A DNA stretch of 64,000 nucleotides, taken from contig NZ_CAKMSS010000010.1 in assembly GCF_928382285.1 (NCBI RefSeq), forward strand, positions 1 to 64,000. The letters run 5' to 3'. Below the pieces are notes generated by a model. That model worked only from the letters and a program-made list of their open reading frames with translations. It ran no database searches and was not told the DNA's origin. The stretch comes from Rothia nasimurium. Its GTDB lineage: Bacteria; Actinomycetota; Actinomycetes; Actinomycetales; Micrococcaceae. Positions 1 to 7,872 of this stretch are shown one piece after another; positions within the stretch are counted from its first letter, which is position 1, and every line of letters begins with the position of its first letter. A program made the translations under genes and the position numbers.

Positions 1-118
1 GTGGTACGGTGGTGGTGCAACGGTTCCTCCGGTGCGGTGCTGAGAATATTACTGGCGTTTTATCCTCTAGGTTGCCGTGTGGTGGGGCCGTTGTCTAGTT
101 GGTGGGTTGGATTTTTGA

Positions 119-487
119 ATAAGCCTCCTAGTCTTTTACCTACTATCAGGAATCTTGCTTGTAGTTTCACTGATAGCCTTGGTTTACACCAGAGCACTTA
201 CTTGGGCTCGGTCTCAACGCGAGAGTATCTTTATTCTTCGTTGTGCCGGTAAGAGTTACCAAAAAATCGTAAATAATCCTCTACATGTTCAGGTAGGGTA
301 CGGTGCTGGAGCTTTGCTACTTGGAGCAGTCCTTGCTATAAGCATCGGTTCCTATTCAACTGCTATAGATGGAATACAGTCCTTCATCCTTATGCTAGGG
401 CTCTATCTACTGCTCCTGGTATCTTCCTATATTTTTGTTACCCGTCGTGAATTCAAATCTGCTGTACTGCGAGAGGAACAATCATGA
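119..487 (+). pseudogene. C-terminal remnant of an FtsX/DUF1430-like ABC permease
   Basis: The open frame gives two membrane segments joined by a charged loop (YTRALTWARSQRES then a GAGALLLGAVLAISIG-type helix), then a third hydrophobic stretch and a basic tail. This is the usual C-terminal layout of FtsX-like permeases of peptide-export or bacteriocin-immunity ABC systems. Upstream of 119 all three frames are broken: stops at 41-43, 68-70 and 116-118 in this frame and near 99 in the next. The membrane helix has no convincing start; a TTG at 155 falls inside the helix. I read it as the 3' end of a larger, frameshifted permease cut by the window edge. The stop overlaps the next gene by ATGA. 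The DNA is AT-richer than the core genes nearby. Confidence 0.5.
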
Positions 488-1110
488 CCCACCTTGAGGC
501 ACAAAATATCACTGTAGTTATAAGAGAGAGAAAAATTATTCAGGAAGTTTCGCTTTCTGCTATGCCGGGGCAGATTACGGCGCTTACAGGAGTCAGCGGC
601 AGCGGTAAAAGCACTCTACTAGCTACCCTCGGTCTTCTCGTAACACCAACATCGGGAAAAGTTACTATTGATGGCCATGACACAAGCCCATGGCCAGAGA
701 AGAAACGGGCCCAGTTTTGGGCTCAGAAGGCAGCCTTCATATACCAGGATTACGGAACATTGACTGATGAAACAGTCGGCGCAAATGTAACCCTCTCAGA
801 CCGGGATTTTAAACGTAACCGCCAGACTGTCGAAGAGGCCCTAACCCAGGTAGGGCTGGAAGGGCGTAGTCTAGAACCCGCAACCGTACTTTCTGGAGGT
901 GAAAAACAGCGACTAGGCATTGCCCGGGCCTTGTATAAAAGGGCTGATGTTCTCTACGCTGATGAGCCCACAGCTTCACTAGATCACCATAATAGCCAAC
1001 TAATATATGACTTACTCAGACAAAGAGCAGACGCCGGTGCTACGGTACTTGTAGCAACTCACGATGACTGGCTCATCTCACGTTGCGATGCTGTCTACCA
1101 ACTGCCGTAA
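484..1110 (+). CDS. ABC transporter ATP-binding protein, LolD / lactococcin-972-export type
   Basis: This is a complete 208-residue ATPase, the normal size for LolD/MacB-type subunits that partner FtsX-like permeases. Walker A GVSGSGKST is at 36-44, the Q-loop near Q88, the signature LSGGEKQR near 136-143 and Walker B VLYADEP at 156-162. The start overlaps the permease remnant by ATGA, which implies translational coupling. Such pairs export peptides or protect against lactococcin-972-type bacteriocins; that specificity is inferred from the permease style only. The gene itself is intact although its partner looks broken, so the system may be dead or dependent on a permease elsewhere. Composition is AT-rich compared with the genes from 1306 onward. 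Confidence 0.8.
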   Translation: MTHLEAQNITVVIRERKIIQEVSLSAMPGQITALTGVSGSGKSTLLATLGLLVTPTSGKVTIDGHDTSPWPEKKRAQFWAQKAAFIYQDYGTLTDETVGANVTLSDRDFKRNRQTVEEALTQVGLEGRSLEPATVLSGGEKQRLGIARALYKRADVLYADEPTASLDHHNSQLIYDLLRQRADAGATVLVATHDDWLISRCDAVYQLP

Positions 1111-1122
1111 ACAAAGAAACAA

Positions 1123-1146
1123 GGTAGACAATATGCCTTGTCTGCC
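1123..1146 (+). terminator. Possible stem-loop after the ABC gene
   Basis: GGTAGACA (1123-1130) can pair with TGTCTGCC (1139-1146), including one G-U pair, around an 8-base loop. No T-run follows. A second weak hairpin, CCCCGG/CCGGGG at 1181-1186 and 1202-1207, lies in the same 195-base gap. I see nothing else there except the ribosome-binding site of ftsB. Confidence 0.3.
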
Positions 1147-1305
1147 CACTCTCTAAGGTAAGAGAGTAAGGACGCCCGTGCCCCGGCCAGGTTGCCCCTG
1201 TCCGGGGTACTGCCCTTTAAGGACGGGGGCAGGAACCGTTCAGCGGGGGCCCAGTTCAGGCGGTAAAATAGGAAAATCACGGACGAGAGGGCAGGAAGAG
1301 CACTT

Positions 1306-1968
1306 ATGGCACGCACACCGGGTAAGAAACCCAACCCCATCGCAGCCTTTTTTGGCTTCGGGCTGGGGAAGCCGGCGTCCGCCCCCTCTCGGGAAAAGCA
1401 GGCCAAACCCCGCCGTGCCCGGGCAGCTAAGCCCCTGCGCACCGAGACCACCGCAGAAACCCCCTCGCAGGAGCTGGCCACCCCGGTAGCCGCCCACTCC
1501 TTTAGCGGGCACTTCATCACCTTCGCCATCGTGCTGGTGATTATCGCCCTGTCGGTCTACACCCCGCTGACCTCCTTCCTTCGCCAGCAAAACGAAATCA
1601 ACGACGCCAAGGCCAGCATCGCCGCCCTGCAAGCCGAGCAGGACTCGCTGAACGCCCAGGTCAGCTGGTGGCAGGACGACAACTACGTCAAGCAACAGGC
1701 CCGCAGCCGTCTCTTCTACGTACAACCGGGGGAGACCCCCTACCTGGTGGTAGGCGTGGACTCCACCAGCGAACTGGCGGACGACACCAGTGCGGCCGCT
1801 AAAACCGCCCCCGAAGACTCCTGGACCACCAAACTCTGGGGCTCCCTGCAGCTGGCCGCCGAAGACACCTCCGTCAGCAGCCCCGCCCCCGAGAGCTCAA
1901 GCAGCCCGAGCGTCAGCACCTCGGCTACCCCGAGCGCAGAGCCCACCGCTACCGCCACCACCCGCTAG
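1306..1968 (+). CDS. ftsB: FtsB/DivIC-family septum formation initiator
   Basis: This is a bitopic division protein of the FtsQ-FtsB-FtsL complex. It has a basic, Pro/Ala-rich cytoplasmic N-terminus (1-68), one membrane helix at about 70-88, a coiled coil at 93-122 (QQNEINDAKASIAALQAEQ) and the family hallmark LFYVQPGE at 136-143. It then runs into a long Ser/Pro/Thr-rich tail, so at 220 residues it is longer than E. coli FtsB, as is usual in actinobacteria. The ATG follows a GGAAG ribosome-binding site. It heads a conserved run with DUF501 and Ppx (Rv1024-Rv1026 order in M. tuberculosis, from memory); eno would be expected upstream but is not in view. Confidence 0.9.
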   Translation: MARTPGKKPNPIAAFFGFGLGKPASAPSREKQAKPRRARAAKPLRTETTAETPSQELATPVAAHSFSGHFITFAIVLVIIALSVYTPLTSFLRQQNEINDAKASIAALQAEQDSLNAQVSWWQDDNYVKQQARSRLFYVQPGETPYLVVGVDSTSELADDTSAAAKTAPEDSWTTKLWGSLQLAAEDTSVSSPAPESSSSPSVSTSATPSAEPTATATTR

Positions 1969-2011
1969 CGCCGGTAGACTAGAAAAACCAGCACCACCCT
2001 CTAAGGACACC

Positions 2012-2593
2012 ATGACCACACCCGCAAGCACCGAGCATCAGCCCCAGGGCTTCGGCGTCACCGCCGAAACCCTCACCCCCACCGAGCTTGACCTGAAAGT
2101 GCTCTCAGCCCAGCTGGGGCGCACCGTGCGCGATGTCGTAGAAATCCCGGCCCGCTGCGTCTGCGGCAACCCCCTGGTCGCCGCCACCGCCCCGCGCCTG
2201 GCCAACGGCTCACCCTTCCCTACCACCTTCTACCTGGCCCACCCCGTTATCACCGCCGCAGCCTCCCGCCTCGAAGCTGAGGGCGCTATGTACGAGATGA
2301 CCGATGAGGTCACCGACGACGAGAGCAAGGCAGCCGCCTACCGGGGCGCCCACGAGAACTACCTGGCAGAGCGCGAACGCATTCGCGTCAAGGCCGGTCT
2401 AGAAGAAGTGCCCGAAATTGAGGGCGTTTCAGCCGGTGGCATGCCCACCCGCGTCAAGTGCCTGCACGCCGTGCTTGGCCACACCCTGGCTGTTGGCCGC
2501 GGCATCAACCCCTACGGGGATGCAACCCTTGATCTGATTGCCGAGTGGTGGACCCCCGAAACCTGCCACTGCGACCCCGCCTGGCGCAACTAG
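2012..2593 (+). CDS. DUF501 domain protein
   Basis: This is a 193-residue soluble protein of the actinobacterial DUF501 family; its biochemical role is unknown. Recognisable features are CVCGNPLVAATAPRL early on, YLAHPVI, the MPTRVKCLHAVLGHTLAVGRGINPYGD block and a terminal TCHCDP. The paired Cys residues (CVC, CLH, CHC) hint at metal binding, which is inference. The ATG at 2012 has AAGGA seven bases upstream; an upstream in-frame extension back to 1790 overlaps ftsB and is not needed. The gene lies 43 bases after ftsB and 63 before ppx, so the three are probably co-transcribed. Confidence 0.88.
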   Translation: MTTPASTEHQPQGFGVTAETLTPTELDLKVLSAQLGRTVRDVVEIPARCVCGNPLVAATAPRLANGSPFPTTFYLAHPVITAAASRLEAEGAMYEMTDEVTDDESKAAAYRGAHENYLAERERIRVKAGLEEVPEIEGVSAGGMPTRVKCLHAVLGHTLAVGRGINPYGDATLDLIAEWWTPETCHCDPAWRN

Positions 2594-2656
2594 TCGCCCA
2601 CCGGCGTCCGCCCCATACATCACCTATACCTGCCCTACGAGTCACCGGGAGTAACC

Positions 2657-3613
2657 ATGCGCGTTGGCGCTATCGACTGCGGAACCAACTCAATTCGCCT
2701 GCTCATCGCCGAGGCCGAAGCCACCGAAGAGGGCTTTGTGCTCACCGACCTTGAGCGTCGCATGAAAATTGTGCGCCTGGGCAAGGGCGTGGACGCCACC
2801 GGCTGGCTGGCCAAAGAATCCCTGGAACGCACCTTTGCCGCGGCCCGCGAATACGCCGACCTGCTGCGCGAGTACGGGGTAGAGCACGTACGCTTTGCCG
2901 CCACCAGCGCCACCCGCGACGCGGGCAACCGCCAAATCTTTATCGACGGAATCCGCGAGATTCTTGGGGTAGAACCCGAGGTCATTACCGGGCGGGAAGA
3001 GGCAGAACTGTCCTTTGCAGGTGCCGTCTCGTCGGTGGGTAACACCGACGAGATGACCCTGGTGATTGACCTGGGCGGCGGCTCCACCGAGTTCGTGCTG
3101 GGAAACAAGGACGGCCTGGCCGCAGCTCGTTCGGTTGATATCGGCTGCGTGCGTATGACCGAACGCCATATTAGCTCCGACCCTGCCAATGTCACCCAGG
3201 TTTCCCGCGTCATTGCAGATACCGACCGGGCTATTGCAACCGCAAGTGCCTCCGTTGACCTATCGGCGGCCCGCCGCGTTGTGGGCGTGGCGGGAACCGT
3301 CACCACCGTGGCAGCCCACGCGATGGGGCTTGACGCCTATGACCCCGAAAAAATCGACCGCGCCGAGATCGCCATTAAGGACATCTCCCGGGCCGCTGCC
3401 GATATGGTCGCTATGACCAGCGCCGAGCGTGCCGCCCTGCCCTACATGCACGAGGGCCGGGTAGACGTCATTCCGGCAGGGTCGGTTGTCTGGGCCCGCA
3501 TCGTTGAGCGCATCAGCGCCCTCACCGGGGGAGCGGTCACCAGCGCTATCGCTTCAGAAAAAGACATCCTCGATGGTCTGGCCCTGTCGGTTGCCGAACG
3601 TGCCAGCCGCTAG
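2657..3613 (+). CDS. ppx: Ppx/GppA-family exopolyphosphatase
   Basis: This 318-residue ASKHA-fold phosphatase probably degrades polyphosphate or pppGpp. The N-terminal phosphate loop VGAIDCGTNSIRLLI and the second loop VIDLGGGSTEFVLG (near 137-150) are both present, and VGVAGTVTTVAA matches the third conserved block. The length fits the short single-module actinobacterial Ppx1/Ppx2 rather than the two-module E. coli enzyme. The ATG follows GGGAG. It is third in the ftsB-DUF501-ppx run and only 9 bases separate it from the subtilase, so that gene may be read with it. Confidence 0.92.
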   Translation: MRVGAIDCGTNSIRLLIAEAEATEEGFVLTDLERRMKIVRLGKGVDATGWLAKESLERTFAAAREYADLLREYGVEHVRFAATSATRDAGNRQIFIDGIREILGVEPEVITGREEAELSFAGAVSSVGNTDEMTLVIDLGGGSTEFVLGNKDGLAAARSVDIGCVRMTERHISSDPANVTQVSRVIADTDRAIATASASVDLSAARRVVGVAGTVTTVAAHAMGLDAYDPEKIDRAEIAIKDISRAAADMVAMTSAERAALPYMHEGRVDVIPAGSVVWARIVERISALTGGAVTSAIASEKDILDGLALSVAERASR

Positions 3614-3622
3614 GAGCCGTCC

Positions 3623-5053
3623 ATGGCCTTTCGGCGACTTCCCACCGGCACCGCCCTGCTTGCAAGTGGCCTGGCTCTAGCCACCGCCCTGGCGCTCGGT
3701 GCCCTCCCTGCCCGAGCCACCACGGCGAGCCCCTCGGCTAGCACCAGCGCCAGCGCCACAGCAAGTGCGTCAGCCAGCGCTACCTCAAAGGCCAGTGCCA
3801 GCCCCAGCGCCCTGGCCTCGGTACCCACCATCGCTACCCCCAAGGGCGACTCAATCCGCGCCCGCGAGTACTGGCTCACCCAGTACGGCTTTACCGACCT
3901 GTGGAGCGAAACCACCGGCAAGGGTGTTACCGTCGCCGTCATCGACACCGGTGTGGACGGCACCCACCAAGACCTCACCGGTAACGTGGTGAGCGGCTAC
4001 GATGCCTCGACCGGAACCACCAAGAACAAGGGCTGGAAGGGTCTGGGCGTTGAACCCGAACACGGCACCCTGGTTGCCTCTGTGATCGCAGGCCACGGCC
4101 ACGATGACGGCATCACTCCCGCTAATTCCGGCGAACCCGGCGAGTCCGCAGGCATGATCGGGGTAGCACCCGATGCCACCATTTTGCCTATTTCTCTAGA
4201 ACTCGGTACCACCAGTGCCACCACCCGCTCGGTCGACGAGCAGATTCCGGACGCCGTGCGCTACGCCGTCGATAACGGGGCCGATATCATCAACCTGTCT
4301 GTGGGCTCCGATAAAACCAGCTGGCCCGAATCCTGGGACTCTGCCTTTGCCTACGCCGAAGAAAAGGGCATCATTATCATCGCCTCTGCAGGCAACCGCG
4401 GTGCCGGGCTTACCCAGGTAGGCGCCCCCGCCACCATGCCCGGGGTACTCACCGTTGGCGGCGTCGATAAGAACAAGCAGGACTCCTGGTCCTCATCCTC
4501 GCAGGGCATCTCTATCGCGGTCTCAGCCCCCAGCGAGTCCATGATTGGCGCTATCCCCAACAACAAGTACGCCACCTGGTCAGGCACCTCAGCAGCCGCC
4601 CCCATCGTTGCCGGCCTTGCCGCCCTCATCATGGAAAAATACCCCGACCTGACCGGCAACCAGGTGATTCAGCGCATCATCGAATCCAGCGATGACGCCG
4701 GAGCGGACGGGCGCGATGCCCTCTACGGCTACGGCATCATCAACCCCAAAGCCGCCCTGGCCAGCTCCACCCCGGACGACACCGACACCAACCCGCTCGG
4801 CTCCATGAGCGACTGGATCAACGTCCACCGCAAAAACACCGCCTCAGCTGTGCCCAGCGCCAGCGAAACCCCCGTGCACCAGGCCGGCGAAACCATCACA
4901 GAAGCAGCCGCCCCCACGCCCGTCCGCCCCGTTGAAGACTCCGGCATCCTGCCCTTCATCGTGCTCGCCGCCTTCGCCCTCTGGGTCGGCATCATCACCT
5001 TCGGCTCCATCCACCAGCTCACCAACATCATCAAACGCAGCCGTCGCCGCTAG
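3623..5053 (+). CDS. Secreted, membrane-anchored S8 (subtilisin-like) serine protease
   Basis: A signal peptide (about 1-32, ending near ALPARA) leads into a low-complexity Ser/Ala linker (about 34-66). The catalytic domain has Asp108 in AVIDTGVDG, His147 in EHGTLVAS, the oxyanion Asn258 in ASAGNRG and Ser323 in GTSAAAP. A C-terminal membrane helix (about 440-460) and a basic tail complete a type I topology like actinobacterial mycosins. No ESX genes are nearby, so a type VII role is not supported here. The gene starts 9 bases after ppx, which suggests co-transcription. Substrate unknown. Confidence 0.9.
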   Translation: MAFRRLPTGTALLASGLALATALALGALPARATTASPSASTSASATASASASATSKASASPSALASVPTIATPKGDSIRAREYWLTQYGFTDLWSETTGKGVTVAVIDTGVDGTHQDLTGNVVSGYDASTGTTKNKGWKGLGVEPEHGTLVASVIAGHGHDDGITPANSGEPGESAGMIGVAPDATILPISLELGTTSATTRSVDEQIPDAVRYAVDNGADIINLSVGSDKTSWPESWDSAFAYAEEKGIIIIASAGNRGAGLTQVGAPATMPGVLTVGGVDKNKQDSWSSSSQGISIAVSAPSESMIGAIPNNKYATWSGTSAAAPIVAGLAALIMEKYPDLTGNQVIQRIIESSDDAGADGRDALYGYGIINPKAALASSTPDDTDTNPLGSMSDWINVHRKNTASAVPSASETPVHQAGETITEAAAPTPVRPVEDSGILPFIVLAAFALWVGIITFGSIHQLTNIIKRSRRR

Positions 5054-5161
5054 CCCGCGCCCACCTCATCTAGTCTTCATCAAATCTTCACCCCGCTCTG
5101 AAAGGCTAGACACCGGCAGGGCAAGAAACGCTCACAGCAAATACACCGCCCAAAACTATGC

Positions 5162-5189
5162 TTAAACCCCGCAAAAGTGGCAATATAAG
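5162..5189 (+). promoter_or_regulatory. Candidate promoter of ndh
   Basis: TTAAAC (5162-5167) and TATAAG (5184-5189) are spaced by 16 bases upstream of the NADH dehydrogenase gene. The fit is fair and untested. Confidence 0.4.
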
Positions 5190-5243
5190 CATGGAGACTT
5201 TTTGCCGGAACACCGGCACTACACCAACAGGAAGTTAACTCGC

Positions 5244-6629
5244 ATGGCATTCAACAAGATTGCACAGGACCGCCCCCGCGTCCTCATCGTCGGCGGCGGC
5301 TACGTCGGCTTCACCGTCGCAAAGAAGATCCAGAAGGTCATCAAGGAGTCCGGTGGCGTCGTCACCGTTGTCGACCCCAACCCCTACATGACCTACCAGC
5401 CCTTCCTCCCCGAAGTAGCTGCAGGCTCCATGGAAGGCCGCAACGCCACCGTACCCCTGCGCCAGCACCTGCGCGACTCAGAAATCATCGGCGGCCGCGT
5501 CGTAGCAATCAACCACGCTACCAAGACCGCAACCATCGAACCCATCAACGCCGGTGAAACCTTCGAACTGACCTACGACGAAATCGTCCTGGGCGCAGGC
5601 GCCGTCACCCGTGCCTTCCCCATCCCCGGCCTGGCCGAGGTTGCCATCGGCATGAAGACCGTTGAAGAAGCAGTCTCCGTCCGCAACTGGGTACTCGAGC
5701 GCATCGAAATCGCCTCCCTCACCACCGACGAGGACGAGCGCCGCCGCGCCCTCACCTTCGTCATCGTCGGCGGCGGTTTCGCAGGCGTCGAAACCATCTC
5801 CGAACTTGAAGACATGGCTCGCGAAGCCGTCAACCGCAACGACCGCCTGCGCATCTCAGACCTGCGCTTCGTCATGGTCGAAGCAGCCCCCCGCATCATG
5901 CCCGAGGTCCCCGCAGACCGCGCCGAAAAGGTTGTCGCTGAACTGCGCGCCCGCGGCATCGAGGTCCTGCTCAACACCTCACTCTCCGACGCCACCGACG
6001 GCCACCTGCAGCTGATCAACATGGGCGACAAGTCACCCGCCGGTGAACTCGACACCGACACCCTGATCTGGACCGCCGGCGTTGCAGCGTCCCCCATGCT
6101 CAAGGACACCGACTTCCCCATCGACGAGCGCGGCCGCGTCCGCGTACAGGCCGACCTGCGCGTTGCAGGTGATGAGGGCATCATCGAGGACGCCTGGGCA
6201 GCAGGCGACAACGCAGCTGTACCCGACCTCTCCGGTGGCGGCGTCGGCGGCTTCTGCGTCCCCAACGCTCAGCACGCCTCCCGCCAGGCCCTCAAGCTGG
6301 CAGAAAACCTGCTGGCCAAGCGCCGCGGCGAAGCACTGACCGACTACTACCACGAGACCATCGGCGTCGTTGCCGGCCTGGGCCTGTGGAAGGGCGTAGC
6401 TAACTTCAAGGGCAAGACCATCGGCGGCCCCATCGCCTGGCTCATGCACCGCGGCTACCACGGCACCGCTATCCCCACCACCGAACGCACCGCACGCGTC
6501 ATGGCCACCTGGGCACTCAACCAGATCTTCGGCCGTGACACCTCATCGATCCGTCACCAGCGTTCACCCCGCCGTGCCTTCCAGCAGGCTACCGGCACCG
6601 CACCTGAGAAGACCAAGGCAAAGCTCTAG
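5244..6629 (+). CDS. ndh: Type II NADH:quinone oxidoreductase (NDH-2)
   Basis: This single-subunit, non-proton-pumping dehydrogenase feeds electrons from NADH into the menaquinone pool at the inner membrane face. There are two Rossmann motifs: VLIVGGGYVGF for FAD near 13-23 and FVIVGGGFAGVE for NADH near 170. ATGD-like DAWAAGDNAAVPD and the AQHASRQ quinone-site motif follow in order, and GLWKGVANFKG leads into an amphipathic C-terminal tail. I start at the ATG preceded by AGGAAG, nine bases away, giving 461 residues; an upstream TTG at 5202 would add 14 residues with no ribosome-binding site. It is transcribed alone. Confidence 0.93.
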   Translation: MAFNKIAQDRPRVLIVGGGYVGFTVAKKIQKVIKESGGVVTVVDPNPYMTYQPFLPEVAAGSMEGRNATVPLRQHLRDSEIIGGRVVAINHATKTATIEPINAGETFELTYDEIVLGAGAVTRAFPIPGLAEVAIGMKTVEEAVSVRNWVLERIEIASLTTDEDERRRALTFVIVGGGFAGVETISELEDMAREAVNRNDRLRISDLRFVMVEAAPRIMPEVPADRAEKVVAELRARGIEVLLNTSLSDATDGHLQLINMGDKSPAGELDTDTLIWTAGVAASPMLKDTDFPIDERGRVRVQADLRVAGDEGIIEDAWAAGDNAAVPDLSGGGVGGFCVPNAQHASRQALKLAENLLAKRRGEALTDYYHETIGVVAGLGLWKGVANFKGKTIGGPIAWLMHRGYHGTAIPTTERTARVMATWALNQIFGRDTSSIRHQRSPRRAFQQATGTAPEKTKAKL

Positions 6630-6697
6630 GAACTTTTCTGGTATAAATGTATAAGCGATAGCGCTCGCTGGGGTTCACCCGGCGGGTGCCCGCTCAA

Positions 6698-6771
6698 GGC
6701 CCTATAGCCCAATTGGCAGAGGCAGAAGACTTAAAATCTTTGTGTTCCGGGTTCGAGTCCCGGTGGGGCTA
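6698..6771 (+). tRNA. Unusual tRNA with UAA anticodon (Leu-like) and short variable loop
   Basis: The 74-base cloverleaf has acceptor GGCCCTA paired with TGGGGCT (two G-U pairs, one of them G1-U72), a three-pair D stem (GCC/GGC), an anticodon stem GAAGA/TCTTT around loop CTTAAAA, variable loop GTGTT and T arm CCGGG-TTCGAGT-CCCGG, with discriminator A. The anticodon TAA reads UUA codons. True bacterial tRNA-Leu has a long class II variable arm; this one has only five bases. It is therefore either a class I tRNA of uncertain charging identity or a decayed copy. CCA is not encoded. Confidence 0.75.
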
Positions 6772-6826
6772 CAAAAAAGAGAGTACGTCAAGCGCAAAGC
6801 GCAGGCGTACTCTCTTTTTTGTAGCC
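6767..6826 (+). terminator. Perfect 21-bp inverted repeat overlapping the tRNA 3' end; terminator
   Basis: The arm at 6767-6787 pairs perfectly with 6806-6826. The left arm begins in the last acceptor bases of the tRNA and continues as six A and GAGAGTACG; the right arm ends in CTCTTTTTTGTAGCC. The 18-base loop holds GCGC-AAA-GCGC. The T-run inside the descending arm makes it a plausible intrinsic terminator in both directions. The outer six pairs would compete with the tRNA acceptor helix. Confidence 0.75.
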
Positions 6827-6924
6827 TGGCGTTAAGAAATTGCCCCAGTGGGGCAATTTCAGCCAGCTGAAACTGTACTGACGCCATAATGCGCGAAGCG
6901 CAGGCGTACTCTCTTTTTTGTAGC
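6792..6924. repeat. 34-base direct repeat with hairpins between the copies
   Basis: The segment 6792-6825 recurs at 6891-6924 with one mismatch, 99 bases apart, each copy carrying the GCGC-AAA/GAA-GCGC core and the right terminator arm. Between them lie a perfect 10-bp hairpin (6837-6846 with 6850-6859, 3-base loop), TTTCAG/CTGAAA at 6857-6872 and flanking GGCGT/ACGCC. No gene is present from 6630 to 7086 apart from the tRNA; the stretch holds only the tRNA, these repeats and the operators at 6981-7027. Confidence 0.75.
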
Positions 6925-6980
6925 ATGGGTGAACTGGGCGCCCCTGACTAATTCTGTTTAGGCTGAAGACTTGCACGGCA

Positions 6981-7027
6981 TATCGATAAACGATAACATC
7001 GATAAACGATAGTATTGAAAAACGATA
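6981..7027 (+). promoter_or_regulatory. Three tandem operator-like repeats, 16-bp period
   Basis: Copies at 6982-6995, 6998-7011 and 7014-7027 read ATCGATAAACGATA, the same again, and ATTGAAAAACGATA. The first is an exact palindrome, TATCG-ATAAA-CGATA (6981-6995). With a period of about one and a half helical turns just upstream of the DUF2975/HTH pair, they look like cooperative binding sites for that HTH protein. Confidence 0.6.
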
Positions 7028-7086
7028 TGTAAATGGTTGAGAGAGTTCATGCGAACAATCATCAATTAGTCAGAAAGGAAGCGACT

Positions 7087-7629
7087 GTGTCTACAGGTCC
7101 CCTTAGAAAGAAAAGCTTCTGGTCGTTTGACGTTACTGCATTGGCTATGTTGTGCACCCTATTTCTTGTCACTTACGTACTGAATGTATTTGTCGATCAG
7201 AAATTTCATACTTTCCTGAGCCCGGCAGTTGAAGGTGGTGTCAGTTTTGACCTTGCAGCTGGGGGACCCTTTGCATACTTAATGACAGGTTTTGTGCTCA
7301 AGTCGGCGAGCCTGCTAGTTGCCATTTGGGGGATGTGGTCCATGCTGAATCGCATTAAGAATGGTCAGCTGTACACCGAAGAGACATCACAACGTGCGGT
7401 TGTCGTTGCCTATGCGGTACTCGGCTGGCTGGTTGGCAGTGGCATTGAAGGCATGGGTAATAATTTCCTTGCGCACCGTCTTGGCCTGAACGACCAGTGG
7501 AGCGGTGGTCTACTCACCAATACTTCAGTCATGGTTCTTGTGTTCCTGCTGCTTGCGATGCTGTACGTCCTGCAGGGGTCGATTCGTCAGGCAATTGAGC
7601 TTCAGGAAGAGGTTGATGACCTTGTCTGA
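7087..7629 (+). CDS. DUF2975-like four-helix membrane protein
   Basis: This 180-residue protein has four predicted membrane segments (about 10-30, 60-85, 105-125 and 145-165) with the RIKNGQLYTEETSQRA cytoplasmic loop typical of DUF2975. Members are usually encoded just upstream of a small YozG-type Xre regulator, as here; function is unknown. I chose the GTG with AGGAAG five bases upstream. An in-frame ATG at 7033 overlaps the operator region less plausibly and has no ribosome-binding site. The DNA is AT-rich relative to ndh, and the pair directly follows the tRNA and its repeats, suggesting acquisition. Confidence 0.8.
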   Translation: MSTGPLRKKSFWSFDVTALAMLCTLFLVTYVLNVFVDQKFHTFLSPAVEGGVSFDLAAGGPFAYLMTGFVLKSASLLVAIWGMWSMLNRIKNGQLYTEETSQRAVVVAYAVLGWLVGSGIEGMGNNFLAHRLGLNDQWSGGLLTNTSVMVLVFLLLAMLYVLQGSIRQAIELQEEVDDLV

Positions 7630-7849
7630 ACCGGTTGAAAAGAGTGGCAAATACATCCACTGTAATTTGGGTGTTTTACTTGATCAGCGTTCTATGACAT
7701 TGCTTGAGTTGTCAGACCGAGTTGGGGTGACAGTTGCTAATCTTTCTAAACTCAAAAACAATCGTGCGAAAGCTATACGGTTTAGTACGCTCCTTGCTAT
7801 TTGTGATGTTCTAGAATGCTCGCCGGGCGACCTCTTGAGTATTGAATAG
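7616..7849 (+). CDS. Small Xre/YozG-family HTH regulator
   Basis: A 77-residue helix-turn-helix protein with LLDQRSMTLLELSDRVGVT followed by recognition-helix-like VANLSKLKNNRAKAIRF and the YozG signature LLAICDVLECSPGDLLS. It starts at an ATG inside the 3' end of the DUF2975 gene (14-base overlap), with AGGAAGAGG as ribosome-binding site, so the two are translationally coupled. It probably represses the pair through the three repeats at 6981-7027; that link is inference from position and symmetry. Confidence 0.85.
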   Translation: MTLSEPVEKSGKYIHCNLGVLLDQRSMTLLELSDRVGVTVANLSKLKNNRAKAIRFSTLLAICDVLECSPGDLLSIE

Positions 7850-7872
7850 GGAACGACAGCGATTGTCACCCA

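Noticed and set aside
1240..1725. A minus-strand frame opposite ftsB
   Set aside because: It is a Gly/Leu-rich shadow of ftsB with no recognisable domain or ribosome-binding site.
6981..7027. Short regularly spaced repeats as a CRISPR array
   Set aside because: Only three 14-base copies with 2-base spacers and no cas genes; they are operator-like.
7603..7629. Programmed frameshift joining the DUF2975 and HTH genes
   Set aside because: The HTH gene has its own ATG and a good ribosome-binding site in the overlap, and no slippery sequence is visible.
6630..7849. Prophage or integrative element at the UAA tRNA
   Set aside because: No integrase, and no second copy of the tRNA 3' end as a direct repeat; the only repeat of it is inverted and part of the hairpin.
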